From NCBI GenBank assembly GCA_013399305.1, contig VXAI01000013.1, positions 9,369,531-9,433,530 on the forward strand: 64,000 nt of DNA, given 5' to 3'. The translations under genes and the position numbers were made by a program. A model generated the notes under the pieces. That model saw only the letters and a program-made list of their open reading frames with translations. It made no database searches and was not told where the DNA came from. This DNA comes from Rostratula benghalensis. Its lineage: Eukaryota > Chordata > Aves > Charadriiformes > Rostratulidae. Shown here one piece after another: positions 37,156 to 48,753 of this stretch; position 1 is the first letter of the stretch; every line of letters begins with the position of its first letter.

Positions 37156-37639
37156 GTGCACTAAATACTTTAAGCATGAAGACTTATAATAAATATGAAA
37201 TTCAGCTACCCAAGTGAAATTACACAGAAGCTCCTTTCTTCAGATGCATCCTAGCCTACATCTGCAGGAAAACTATGCTGGCTTTGAGCAAGCTGCCACA
37301 GCATCCAGTTTCTTCTGCCTCACACTCCATTAGTTATTACTAGGTTTTTCAATTAAGAGATTTCATAGTTGGGCAACCATCACTCTGCCCACTATTTTAC
37401 AAGAACACCATCTTCAGAGATACAAGGTCCACTCACAATGATGATGCAGGTGATTTTTTTAAGGCAAATCAACATTCATAGGATTGTTTCTTGAAAGGAG
37501 GAAAGTGGATTTAACAGCTCACCCCTCCCCTCCCTCTGCCTTTCCATGCCAGGTACTGGTATCCACTGCTTACCTTATGCTGTCTACAGCCATCTCAGAC
37601 CCCTCTGTGAGCCAATTCAATTCACCCAAACAGCAGAAA

Positions 37640-37840
37640 TCATAGAATCATAGACTTGTCCAGGTTGAACAGGACGTTTAAGAATCCAACCATCAACCTA
37701 ACACTGCCAAAATCACCACTAAATCATGTCCCTAAGCTCCATGCCTGCCCATCTTACCTCCAGGGATGGTGATTCCACCACCTCCCTGGGCAGCTTGTGT
37801 CAACGTTTGATAACCCTTCTGGTAAAGAAAGTCTTTTTGC
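37640..37840 (-). mobile_element. CR1 LINE 3' fragment (CR1-Y-like)
   Basis: Minus-strand CR1 of about 200 bases. Reversed terminal repeats TCATAGAATCATAG are followed by 'ttgtccaggttgaacaggac', 'aatccaaccatcaaccta', 'aaatcatgtccctaagctcc' and 'cacctccctgggcag', ending with 'ggtaaagaaagtctttttgc'. The phrase 'caaccatcaacc...cactaaa.catgtccctaag' marks a different subfamily from the 19543 and 32479 copies, similar to what is usually called CR1-Y. It is 5'-truncated and dead. Confidence 0.9.
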
Positions 37841-40800
37841 CATGTTGGGTTGCTCTTTTGCTAAGTTAATTTGACCCACAGAAGGATCCGTGAGCTCCAG
37901 ATCCAGCCCAAGAGAGGTCACAAGCCCACATATGAACTGTTTTCTTCCCAAGATCTAGCTCAGACTTGCTTCTCAGAAATATTGGGTTGACTGTCCTGTA
38001 TATGACATCAGAGCATTAGCTATGCAGTAGCTCTAGCACCTACTGCAATCCTGGGCAAACAAGCCCAGATTCACACTTCTTCCTACCCAGACAGTCCCTA
38101 GCTAAAACATGATGGGCCTTAGTGAGCCTTCCAAGCATCCTGTAACTGAAACACTTGTCACATGCTCAAAGAAAGGCTTTACTTAACAAAAGTCTACATA
38201 TAAAACATCAATGACTCATGACACAACCTAACAGACTCTGTGCAGACCAGGGGACAATTTGAGGGTTACAGTCAAAATGCTACTCCATTTGCCTCACCAT
38301 AAACAGCTTTAAACTTGTGTACCACTTCCTTCCAGTTTACACAATGGAAATAAGCACTGGTTTTGTGAGTGTTTGTTTATGTACTTAGGAGAGGTGGGGA
38401 GGAAACAGAGAACAATAAAAGGAAAAAAAGAGCATATTACTGAGCCATCCTGTGTCCCATTATAACGACTGCTCTTGGACTCATCCAACAGATTTACATA
38501 CAGATGTAATCTGGTATTAGGCTTGCTTTCACCCTGTGTTAAATCCCCAAAAAGGGAGGCAGAAACAAAACTATTTTGTCTCTAGTGTGTGCAAAGGCTA
38601 CTGCAAACCAAAACACTGGCTCAACACTGAGAACTCTTAAATCATTTTAATGAGGTTTAGAAAGAAAATTCTTACTCTTCCTGCAAGTTAAAAACCAGGA
38701 ACATGAGCAGAGAGACCATATCTGGGCACACATTTGGAGAACAAAGCACCATTTGGTCCTGCTAATAAACTGCAAGCAGAACTCCCAGGTAGACATTATC
38801 TAAAGGTTATCTTCTCAGTCATAATGGTCAAAGATCTCATGGGATGATCGGCAAAGAAAACTATGAAAGTAGTACAGACAGGTTTCATTGGTGACACTGA
38901 CAGGTTTCCAGGCTATTACGTAACTCCAAATATAATGACAACTAAACCTTTTGTCATCAACAACTTGAAAAGCTGTTGTTCAAGCTTTCAAAGCTTGAAT
39001 CTAAGCTTTAAGGGTTTACAGAACACAGGACTTTTTACACAGACTTCCCAACTCAAACCTCAAGTATAACAACCCTCCTTTATGGAAATGTGGCTTTCAA
39101 GAATCATTTATTGTCAAGCTACAAGCATACGCTGCCAAGTGCAACCCAAGATCCTACGATGGAGACTGTGCATTGCCAAAGAATCTGCAGGAGGCTGCAA
39201 GTCCAGATCCAGACACCCACCAAGCTGCTGATGTCTAAGTTTCCTGGTTGGGAACCCAACTGTTTATTCAGCCTATTTCAATTCCCCCAACTCACAGCAA
39301 AGCACAGGCCAATTTTTTACCCACAGCAAATGTCCACAGTTCTTCCACAGGAGCATCTATCTTCTCCCTTTGACAGCTGAGTTAGTTCACTATGGAAAGT
39401 ACTATCTGTGGTACTGGGAAGACGTTGATTCTCTACGACACGCGAAACCTAGAAAAGTGTAAGATATTGTTTTGAGCACAATTTTTTATGCAGATCTGGG
39501 CATTGTGGCAAATTAAAATTCAATATGGTGACATTAGTGATTCACGTAAACTGCAATGCCTTACACAATGATCTAAGATTAGAGAAATTTTGTCCAGGAG
39601 AAAGAGTCCCAAGTTTCTTGCTTCGTCTTACCACAAACCATAAGGACCTCCCCTATCACACAACAGTCTGTCTTGCCTACCCTCTGAAATCCTGAAACTG
39701 CAAGGACTACCTTCAAGGCAGCTCTAACAGCAGATCTTAACGTAACAGCTCTGTGGGTGATTCCAGGTGCAATCTTGCTACACTACAATCAGGACTACCC
39801 TGAAGTGAGACATTATCACAGAGTTTACTGGAGAATTCAGATTAAATTGTTCTGTATCAGTAGTCTCACCTTCTTCACTCTCAATTTCTCATTTCTTTTA
39901 CACAATTTTTTATTCCATTATTTTAAATTTACAGAAGTACCTTTGAGATCCTCCCTCTGACAATTCTTCATATTTCTTTCCTAGTTTCAGTTGCTTCAAA
40001 TATTGCTCCGCCTTTTGAATCTCCTTCAGAAAGAAGGGCAGCTTTCACATGGTACAAGCTACAGCTCTCCCTGCTTTCATTCCTTCCGTTCATATTCTTT
40101 ATCATTATGTTTAACAGAATGAAGGAACACTACAGGTTCCTACTGAACAAAGAGATTTACAACAAAAATAGAAAACTGAGATAGCATTAAGGCTCTGGAG
40201 TTTATAGGTAGCTGCAGGAGACAAGAGCACAAGAACACCTGGGAAAAAGTAAAGCATGATATTTAATGCCAAGGGAGTACTCTCTTGAAAATCTTTAAGA
40301 TTTCTCCTTTTTCCTGTCCACAGTACCCAGCAGTCACAGACCTTCTGATGTGAAATATTTCACAGGTACGTCAAGAAGCTCTACAAAGAGACAAGGGATT
40401 TTATTACAAGCCAACAAGATTTTAAAATATGCCATTTCTTTTGTAAGAATAATTTTTTTTACTAACTTAGAACATTTAGTTTATACCAATAGTATGTGTA
40501 CAAATAAGATTGTGTCGTGTTGCCAGTTCTCATAATTGTATTACAAATATTTTTATACCAGCTTTAATACATCCCATGTAACTCTAAAAGAACTTCATAC
40601 CTCAAAAAAAGTCTATATTTCCTATTCAAAAATATGCATCTGAAGTCTTCAACCTATGGACAAGGTTTTTAAAAATATCAAAAATAATGGAAACTTCATA
40701 CATTCTCATGACTCGGAATTTCACATAAGTTCCTAAAAGCATGAGATAAAACTGTTCAAAATTACTGAATTAATCTTAGTGGCTTATTTTACTGTCCCAT

Positions 40801-41354
40801 TCTGATTCTGAAAGGTCACACGCATAGCATTCTTTGAATAACTGGGACCAAGACAGAGATGAAAAAATGTAGTGCTTTTTTATATAAAAGAGAAAGTCAT
40901 TTTGTTACAAGGTGTAAGTAGCAATGCAGAGCCAAACAAAAGCTGGAAAAAAGACAAAAGATTGTGTATGTTCACTTCATCCTCAGTGCTAAGACATCCA
41001 AATTTACAATGTAGGAAGACTACAGAAAGCTGGTATCTAATCAAAGACCATGGCTGCACAGTTAAGAATTTTAACAGGGCTTGACTTGTATTCTATACCG
41101 AGTTTTAAGAAGGTTACATCATTCTGTCAGTCTTTAGAGTATCATAACAACTAAGAATTCTTTATGAATGATGTTAAAGACCTTTGTACAGAAGGAAGCA
41201 CAAAAGAGGTGCAAAATGTAAGCACTTCTTGCCAAAGTTCTTTTGCATCCCTTTCACCTCCTCCCCTTCTCAGTGCCTGCCAGTACCAAGGGAGGCACGA
41301 GATAAAAGCTAGGGATAACTTGGATGGCACTTCCCAGAGCTGCTTACCTTCTTT
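37841..41354. other. Unannotated unique sequence
   Basis: No gene or repeat recognised in 3.5 kb between the CR1 fragment and the LTR. Confidence 0.55.
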
Positions 41355-41606
41355 TGTGGTTTCAACTGGGACAGAGTTAACTTTTTTACTAGCAGCTGGT
41401 GTAGTGCTATGTTTTACATTTGGGATGAGAAATACTTGATAGTGCACAGGTATTTTCAGTTGTTCCTAAGCACTCCAGGCCTTTTCTGCTACTCATACTG
41501 CCCTGCTAGCAAGTAGGATGGAGGTCCTCAAGAAGTTAGGAGGAGAAACAACGAGGACAGCTGACTCCAACTGACCAAAGGAATATTCCAAACAACTTTA
41601 GACATC
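41355..41606 (+). mobile_element. Truncated avian ERVL-class LTR
   Basis: Plus-strand 5' portion of a long terminal repeat of a family common in bird genomes. It starts TGTGGTTTCAACTGGGACAG and continues 'agagttaac', 'tagcagctggtgtagtgct', 'atgttttacatttgggatg', 'gttgttcctaag', 'acagctgactccaactgacc' and 'aaaggaatattcca'. In intact copies that last block is followed by a CRE-like element, a TATA box and the U3/R boundary; here the match stops near 41606. The promoter, R and U5 and any internal genes are therefore missing. There is no adjacent retroviral coding sequence. Family assignment is from memory: the avian LTR identity is firm, the exact subfamily is not. Confidence 0.85.
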
Positions 41607-41695
41607 AAAAGTTTATTTTCTGTAATCCTACAATTGATTCCTCTTCCTTGCCTTTGTAAATGCAGGTTTTACGTTGCCCAGAAGTAATTATTGTT

Positions 41696-42060
41696 ATTGA
41701 GAAGGCTGAGGGGACACCTTATGCATGCTTACAAATATCTAAAGAGTGGGTTGAAGGAGGATGAAGCCAGACTCTTCTCAGTGGTTCCCAGTGACAGGAT
41801 GAGAGGCAACGGCCATAAGACGGAACAGAGAGAAGTTCCATTCAAATATGAGGAAAAGCTTCTTTTCACTGAGGGTGGCAGAGCACTGGAACAGGCTGCC
41901 CAGGGAGGTGGTGGAGTCCCCTTCTCTGGAGACCTTAAAGACCTGCCTGGATGCAGTCCTGAGTCATGTGCTCTAGGCAATCCTGCTTTAGCAGGGGAGT
42001 TGGACTACATGATCTTTAGAGGTCCCTTCCAACTGTGACAATTCCGTAACTCCATGACTG
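41696..42060 (+). mobile_element. CR1 LINE 3' fragment
   Basis: Plus-strand avian CR1 of about 365 bases, starting in the ORF2 C-terminal region ('gagaaggctgaggggacacc') and running to the 3' end ('ggtcccttccaactgtgaca'). Translation shows the conserved tail including [11 protein letters not shown] and [10 protein letters not shown]. The 3' repeat is decayed (ATTCCGTAACTCCATGACTG instead of clean ATTCTATGA units). It lies 90 bases after the LTR fragment and 350 bases before another CR1 in the same orientation, forming a small insertion cluster. Confidence 0.95.
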
Positions 42061-42407
42061 TAGTCCAATGACTTTCCAATATGCAGCAAGACATACTTAG
42101 GCTTGCATGAATTTCAGACTATTACTTTCTGTGGTTACTGTGACTTGGTAATTACATTTGCTTCTTTAAGATAATTTAAGAGGCATTTTAAAAATCTGTG
42201 CTCAGATCTTCACAGTCTAGAAGAACTTACATAACGTTTAATGAAATAGAATAATGATATACTCCAGTAAGCACATAATAGTAGACCTACATGCCATGTG
42301 ATCAGGCTGCCAAGTGGAACTACCATGTCTATGCCCACCTATTTAAAGTTTCCACATGTCAATGTTAAACAATAACATTAATGAATTACTTTATCTTCTT
42401 AAGTCAG

Positions 42408-42819
42408 TCTCTTTGGGGCCTGGAGAATTGATCTTATGAAGAGCGATTGAAGGAGCTGGGACTGTTTACTTTGAGGAAGAGGAGGCTGAGGGGAGACCTC
42501 ATCGCTCTCTACAGCTACTTGAAAGGACATTGTAGAGAGGTTGGTGCTGGTCTCTTCTCACAGGTGATTAGCGATAGAATGAGAGGGAATGGCCTCAGCA
42601 GGGTAGGTTTAGGCTGAACATTAGGAAAGAATTTTTCACAGAAAGGGTGGTCAGACACTGGAACAGGCTGCCCAGGGAGGTGGTTGAGTCCCTGTCATTT
42701 AGATACAGTGTTGGGAGATTTGGTGTAGGGGAGGACTTTCTAGAGTAGGGCTGATGGTTGTACTCTCTGATCCCAAGGGTCTCTTCCAACCTGAATGATT
42801 CTAGGATTCTAGGATTCCC
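42408..42819 (+). mobile_element. CR1 LINE 3' fragment with variant tail
   Basis: Plus-strand CR1 of about 410 bases. Diagnostic blocks are 'ttgaaggagctgggactgtt', 'aggctgaggggagacctcat', 'gctctctacagctacttgaa', 'acaggctgcccagggaggtg' and 'gtctcttccaacctgaatga'. The 3' end carries the CR1 microsatellite in a variant form: three ATTCTAGG-type units (42797-42818) instead of ATTCTATG. The element is 5'-truncated, and frameshifts break ORF2. Confidence 0.95.
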
Positions 42820-43237
42820 TCATATTGAATGGTATACAGTTTATAATTGAGCAAAAAGAATATATAATATCTAAATAAAAATCAGTGTTAAATTTCAAAC
42901 AAAAGATGATTGGCAGATGACCAATTTCCTATTATAACATCAGTACCAAGGTTGTATCTAACCTTAAGGACCAAGCCTTCAAGAAGAATAAACTACATCT
43001 AAGGAAAGCACGGGTGTTTTGTTCCTCGAGGACATTCAGAGCACTATTGGCAATGGTCCTCTGCTGACATAAGAAACAAATCAGTTAAAAACAGCGGCAA
43101 TGAAAAAAACACCAAGAACCAGGAAATACCATCTCTTAATAGCAGATCAAACTCAGCAGCTGAACAGAAGGTAGTAGAGGACAAACTGATTTGAGAATAA
43201 GAAGTCATGAGGTCCAGAGATAGCTGTTAGTAAATTA

Positions 43238-43257
43238 TGTCTCTCTTAAGAGAGACA
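43238..43257. repeat. Perfect 20-bp palindrome
   Basis: TGTCTCTCTTAAGAGAGACA reads the same on both strands with no spacer. It is the longest perfect uninterrupted palindrome I noticed. The flanks do not extend it. It could be a binding site for a dimeric protein or simply chance. Confidence 0.8.
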
Positions 43258-46200
43258 GAATATTTAATTCCTGTTGGACGATTCAAGAAGTCCATTTCTC
43301 CATTCATGTTAGTCATGAGCATTCTGTTAATTGGCTGGAATAGCCTGTTTTTGCTATTTTCAGTAAAGAAGAATACTAGCCGCTTTCTTTCTTCAGGCTT
43401 CATGGAAATGCAAAACCCTAGAGAGAAAAGGGGAGAGAGATGGGACTGAGGAGACTGAGATTCTGCCACGCGCTCTCTTTATTGCTGCCATCCTGTTCTC
43501 ACAGGGGAGAGCAGTTTTCATCAGGGGCTACGAACGCTTTCTTTCTTCTCTCTTCTCTTTGGTGCTAATGCTGACACACAGAGAGATTCCAGTAAAAATG
43601 GCAGCACTGTTAATTATCAAAGGACACCCTGGGCTGAAATTGTGCTAGTACACACTGTACCCCAGACCTTCCTGAGCTGCAGTGCTGTGCTCTACAATTA
43701 AAGCTTAGGTGGTTTCTAGCCTGTAGAGTTTTTCAAAACAGTTCTGAGAATGCTAAAGGTTACTTACTAGCCACTTGTATTTTTCATGGTGTGTAATCCA
43801 CAGGTATTTTCACACTCTAAGAAACACCTTATTGCTTGAGAGTAGAGAAATTCTCTTCTGTGCAGGACTGGTAGAGGGTCTATTGTCATGATGAGTAAGG
43901 GAGAATACCAAGAAGGGCATTCCAGGTGGCATTTTAGTTCCCTCCAAACCACACAGAAATACAGAAGAACTTCAAAGAACCCAGAAGGATATGGGAAAGC
44001 CAGGCAAAACCAAATGCAGATGAGGATAATTATTTCATTAAAAATAAAAATGAAGCATGTAAGCTTTAAATTCTTCAGTTGAATGACGGTCCACATGTAC
44101 ATTCACACTGTGAATGGCACTGAGCCATTAAGCCTCCGTCATAAATTACCTAGCAGAAGACCTCACAGGCTTCCAAGCAAACAGCAATACCTAATGCCTG
44201 ATGAAGATATGAATGCATTTCCACCAGGCCACTCAAGAATTATTTGGGCTTCAGTAGAAAAATCCCAGCCAAGTAGGAAGATCCTGCTCTGGTAATTCAC
44301 TGCAGATCTTGACACCATCTTCTGTTCAGTTAGAGGGCAGCAGTCACATAGAAACCTTTGACGCTTTCAGCAACAGGCACAGACACTGCCCATGCTAATA
44401 AATGAAAAGGGTCATGATATACACTCCGGGAATATGGAAATACAAAAACATAGTACTTGCCTGTGCTGCCCTGACATCAAGTGTCTGAACAAGGAAACTT
44501 GCAGGTCTGAAGATTACAAGGAAAAACAAGGAGCTTAAGATAAAATGCAGTCAAAAATGGAGAAAAGTAGTTGTCTTCCTCTACACATACCCAAAAAAGT
44601 ACATGGAAAACACAAATCTGCACTTGCCCCACTCTTCTTGCTGCTAAGAGTTGGCAAGCTTAGTTGGCAGCTAGGGGGTTACCAGGCAGTCCTGCGTGGC
44701 TGTGCACAGTTAGGTTCAAATCAAACCAGCCACTGGACAAACATCTTAACAAGCCTAATAAAGCCTTTGAAGAACCTAGAAAAGAAAACGGCAGAAAACA
44801 GAGGTTTACTCTTTCAGTGAGCTTGAGCAGAATTAGGTGACAGACAGGCTTTTACAGAGCTAAGGGAGAACACTGGAACTGTTAACAAACATACTAAATG
44901 TCAAACACCACTCACTAGTATTCACAGGCACTGGTATAACTGAAGTAAAAAGTAGCACTCTCACATAGTACTCATAAAGCTCTCAGAAGTCTTCAGAATC
45001 CACATAGTGACAGTAGAGTACTTTGGGAAAGTGGCAAAAGTCAGACAGATTAACCTGTGGGCAACAGTTATGAGAAACAGCAAAGATCTTCAAGTCTTCA
45101 CCACAAAATGAAGAAAATCCAGGCATTGTAATTGTCTCAAATATCCAGGAGAACATAGTGCATTTCAGACTTCTTATAGGCCAGAATTCCTAGCAATGCA
45201 AGGACTGGATGAAATCCTTCCAACAGCCCACCTGAGCACAGTACCAAGAATGCACTGAGACAGAGTCTGCACCTTGATCTCATCTTCAGGAGAAACATGA
45301 GCACCTCCTAGCAGTACAGGAATTAGAACAGGCTTGTGCTAGACAGACTTCCCCTTGCAAAGATGCAGATGAGGCAACCAGAACAGATCTCCTGCACACC
45401 CCCAAGAAATGTGACTCTGATGGATCTGACAGACAGCTGGGCCATCAGGGAGAAGAGCTAATCCTTGTCTCTAGGGACAAACTCTGTAGGGCTCTCATGG
45501 AATACAGAAAATGTTACACATTTCTGCTTGGTCAGACATTGGGGCATGACATCGTTTGACAATCTCCAGAACCTGGAAAACTTACGTAGATGTATTTCAG
45601 AAGCATTCTTGAGTTTCAAAACAAGTAACATGAGGCTCATGGTCATACACAGACCTCAGGCCTTTGATGATTCCCAGACCAAACAGGATTTGCCAGACAT
45701 CACTATCTGACTGGGGAAGAAACTTGAATTGTCTTGAATTGTCCTGTGGCCCAATACTGCCACTGTAGCAAAAAGTTTCCCGTATTTTGAGAAACAGTAG
45801 CCAACCTGCTGAAAGGATACAAAGTGGGAGAGTGGGAGAGGACACAGAGGGGAGACAAAGTTAGGTGATGTGTGGCAGGAGGCATCAGGGAGGTTAGCTG
45901 GGAAGTGTGTTGTCAGAAAAGGAAAGCACAGACTAAGATCTGTTCACAGACAAAAGAGCTCTCACAAACTGAGAGTTAATAGTTTCTCCAGTGATCCCAA
46001 GGATTTGCAGTAATATAATTTTTGATTCAAGTGTTCACCTTGGGACCCGGATGCTTGGAAAGAGACTGAGTCATTTGCAGAGATTCAGGTTTTGCACCTT
46101 TGTGGCACCCTTTATCAAGCAAACAATTGTAAAAGTAAATGAGAAAAGGCACACAGAGACACAAGTTAACAGCAATGACTCTTCCACCACTACCATGAAA

Positions 46201-48409
46201 ACTTCAAGGGTTACAGACAGGATACATGGAAAGACCCTGAAATGAACACAGTTATCATCTGAGAAGACAAAAAAAACCCCACTTTTGACAAGGGGCCAGA
46301 TTTATAACTATATGAAAATATACACCTACAACACTAAAAAATTACAAACTGCCAATGGAACAACCAGACAAATGCTGCCTAAATCCATACTGAATCTCAG
46401 ACATAGCAACAGGGTGAAAAAACATCCTTTCTCTTGGCAAGAGGCAACCTCTGTGTATGTCTAGTGGGGTGTGCTGCAACGAGCTGTAAGTGTGTGATGT
46501 GAAACAAAATCCATCCCCAGATAAGGCACACTTTCATGAGAAACGTGTCTGAAAAAGGACACACAAGTGACGATACATGGTGAGCTGCATCACAGTCATC
46601 ATTCGTATGATGTTTTGCTACATTAAGGTGGTTTAAAACCTGTCATCTGGCCACAAAAAAGAACAAATAAAAAAAAATAAAAAAAAAGGAAATGCCCATT
46701 ATGAAGGCATAAGGCAAAGAAAAGCATAAGCTCCTGGGACAGCATCATTCCTGCTGCCTGCCTCTATGCCATGACCTGGCAGAGTTAGTAACTAGAGTTG
46801 TCTATGATGTCAACCATAATTTAACTCTTCAAATTGCATATGGAGCAGGCTGCCTGGAGAGAGCACAGGGATCATTGGAGTCTTATTCCTGAAAAAATGC
46901 AGCCTTCTTTCTTAGGAGACATGACATAGGAATTGGATGTCCCTCACAGCTTTGCCTAAGTATGGAACTTCACTAGCTCAAGAACTGAAGAAAGAAGAAA
47001 CATCTAATAGGAGGTCCCTGGCAGATGCGTGGAGCCAAGATTGTATCACTGTTAGAGAACCTAGCAAGAATATTCTGTCAACTACCTATGTCTCAGAATA
47101 CATTAGAATGTAGACTTCCAACACGTACAGAGAGATCTGGAACAGGCAAAATCTTCTCCAACCATCTGATTTACAAGATGAAACTGTGATGATGCAAATG
47201 AACAGGCTCACTTCCTCATTCAAGTAAAGGTCTAAAGACCCTGGTCACTGAATCACAAACATTCATCTTTCCTGAATACAGCAACTGCTTCCAAGGATGA
47301 GGAGTTAAGAGTGATGCAGACAAAGTCCACACTCCCTGGAGCACACTGTTTCTTGCCAAGTCTTCCTGGTGGCAGAAGGAGAGTAGGCTGGAGCAGAATA
47401 TCTGGCTCTAAAATTACTTTAATGGGGGCACTATCATGCAACATGACCATGCATCAGGCTTTATCATGTTTCTACCTCTTTATTAAGGGGAACCCCAATA
47501 TAGTCTGTGACCACTTCAGTAGGCTGTTAAAGCAGAACTAATCATGTTTCCCCATTCTCCCTTGATGCAGGAGTAAAACAGGTGATCCAGATAGGACCAA
47601 CCACGAGACAACATTGCCAAGGTGTGAATATCTTCCAGACACTCATGGGTGAGGAAAAAACTGATCTTGAGAAGGCAAATATAGGACCATAGAGCAGAAA
47701 GAATGATAAATCACTGCTGCATCATTAGAAGGCTTTTTGCTTCTGTAATGCAAATTGCTTCTGAAGAGATTTCAGAACCAGATAAATACAAATTTAACCA
47801 ATGGTAACTCAAGCAAAATTCTTTATAAAGAATATATATAAATACTTTAAACAGATTTCTCCAACAGTATTCAACAATATGTAAATATGCTTACCATGTG
47901 GATGCAGGTTAAGAACACTATGAAATGCCACAACAGGGAATATACATAGTCCTTCATCATAGTAGCAAGGTCTTTTAGTCAGAATTTTTATTTCAGAAAT
48001 TAACTGAACATCAAATCACACAAGCATATGGCTTTAACTTCACAGTTTATTATTTTACTTCACTGGGGTCTGCATTTCCTTTTTTCACACAAACATTTCT
48101 CTCACACGGTTTTCATTTTTAAAATTCAATTACGTAACTGGTGTTTGATGACGAGGCCTAGGAGGAATCTGTCCCAAAAACTAAAAAATCTTTCTTGTTC
48201 AAAATGAAATCAGCAGAAAACTGAAGTAAATCACTAAATTCAAACAGTTTTTAAAAGCCAGAGATAAATAAAATTGCAAAAATTCCTCTCAGAAATACAA
48301 AGCCACCAAAGTTTTAAGATTATGCTATTTTTAAAAAGTCAACATTCAGAGCTGCTGAGCAGCATACTCTTAGCAACATCAATCCCCATTCAATTCAAAA
48401 AGGAGCAAC

Positions 48410-48480
48410 ATTATGGTTGATGTCATCACGTTAGGAACTAGTGCTGCTTAAATATAATGCTCTCTCAACTCAACCATAAT
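48410..48480. repeat. Inverted repeat with 11-bp perfect arms
   Basis: ATTATGGTTGA (48410-48420) is matched by TCAACCATAAT (48470-48480) across a 49-base spacer. The size would suit a very short terminal-inverted-repeat element, but I see no convincing target-site duplication at the outer edges. Confidence 0.5.
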
Positions 48481-48717
48481 AGTAAAGATATAGCTAAATT
48501 AGACCACATAAATAATTCATTATGAGAAGCTTAATTTTACATTATTTTTGGTATTTTTAATTGCAGGTTACTACCACGGATAGTAAAGATTTTTACTTGA
48601 AGACCCTTACAATTTTTGGAATTTTCTTGGGCAATATGCTATTCTGTTGGTATTAAGAATTAAGGAATCAGCAGTTCAGGGTTCCCTTCTCCATGCCCTC
48701 AGAAAAGTTCACATGTG

Positions 48718-48753
48718 AAAACAAAACAAAACAAAACAAAAAAAAAAAAAAAA
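48718..48753. repeat. AAAAC repeat and poly-A tract
   Basis: Four AAAAC units run directly into an A-tract of about 16. There is no AATAAA close upstream, so this looks like a simple A-rich microsatellite rather than an RNA tail. Confidence 0.85.

Noticed and set aside
44101..44115. ATTCACACTGTGAAT palindrome
   Set aside because: Only 7-bp arms; several such are expected in 64 kb.
44700..44745. GGTTCAAATC-like word resembling a tRNA B box
   Set aside because: No A box at the right distance and no cloverleaf can be drawn.
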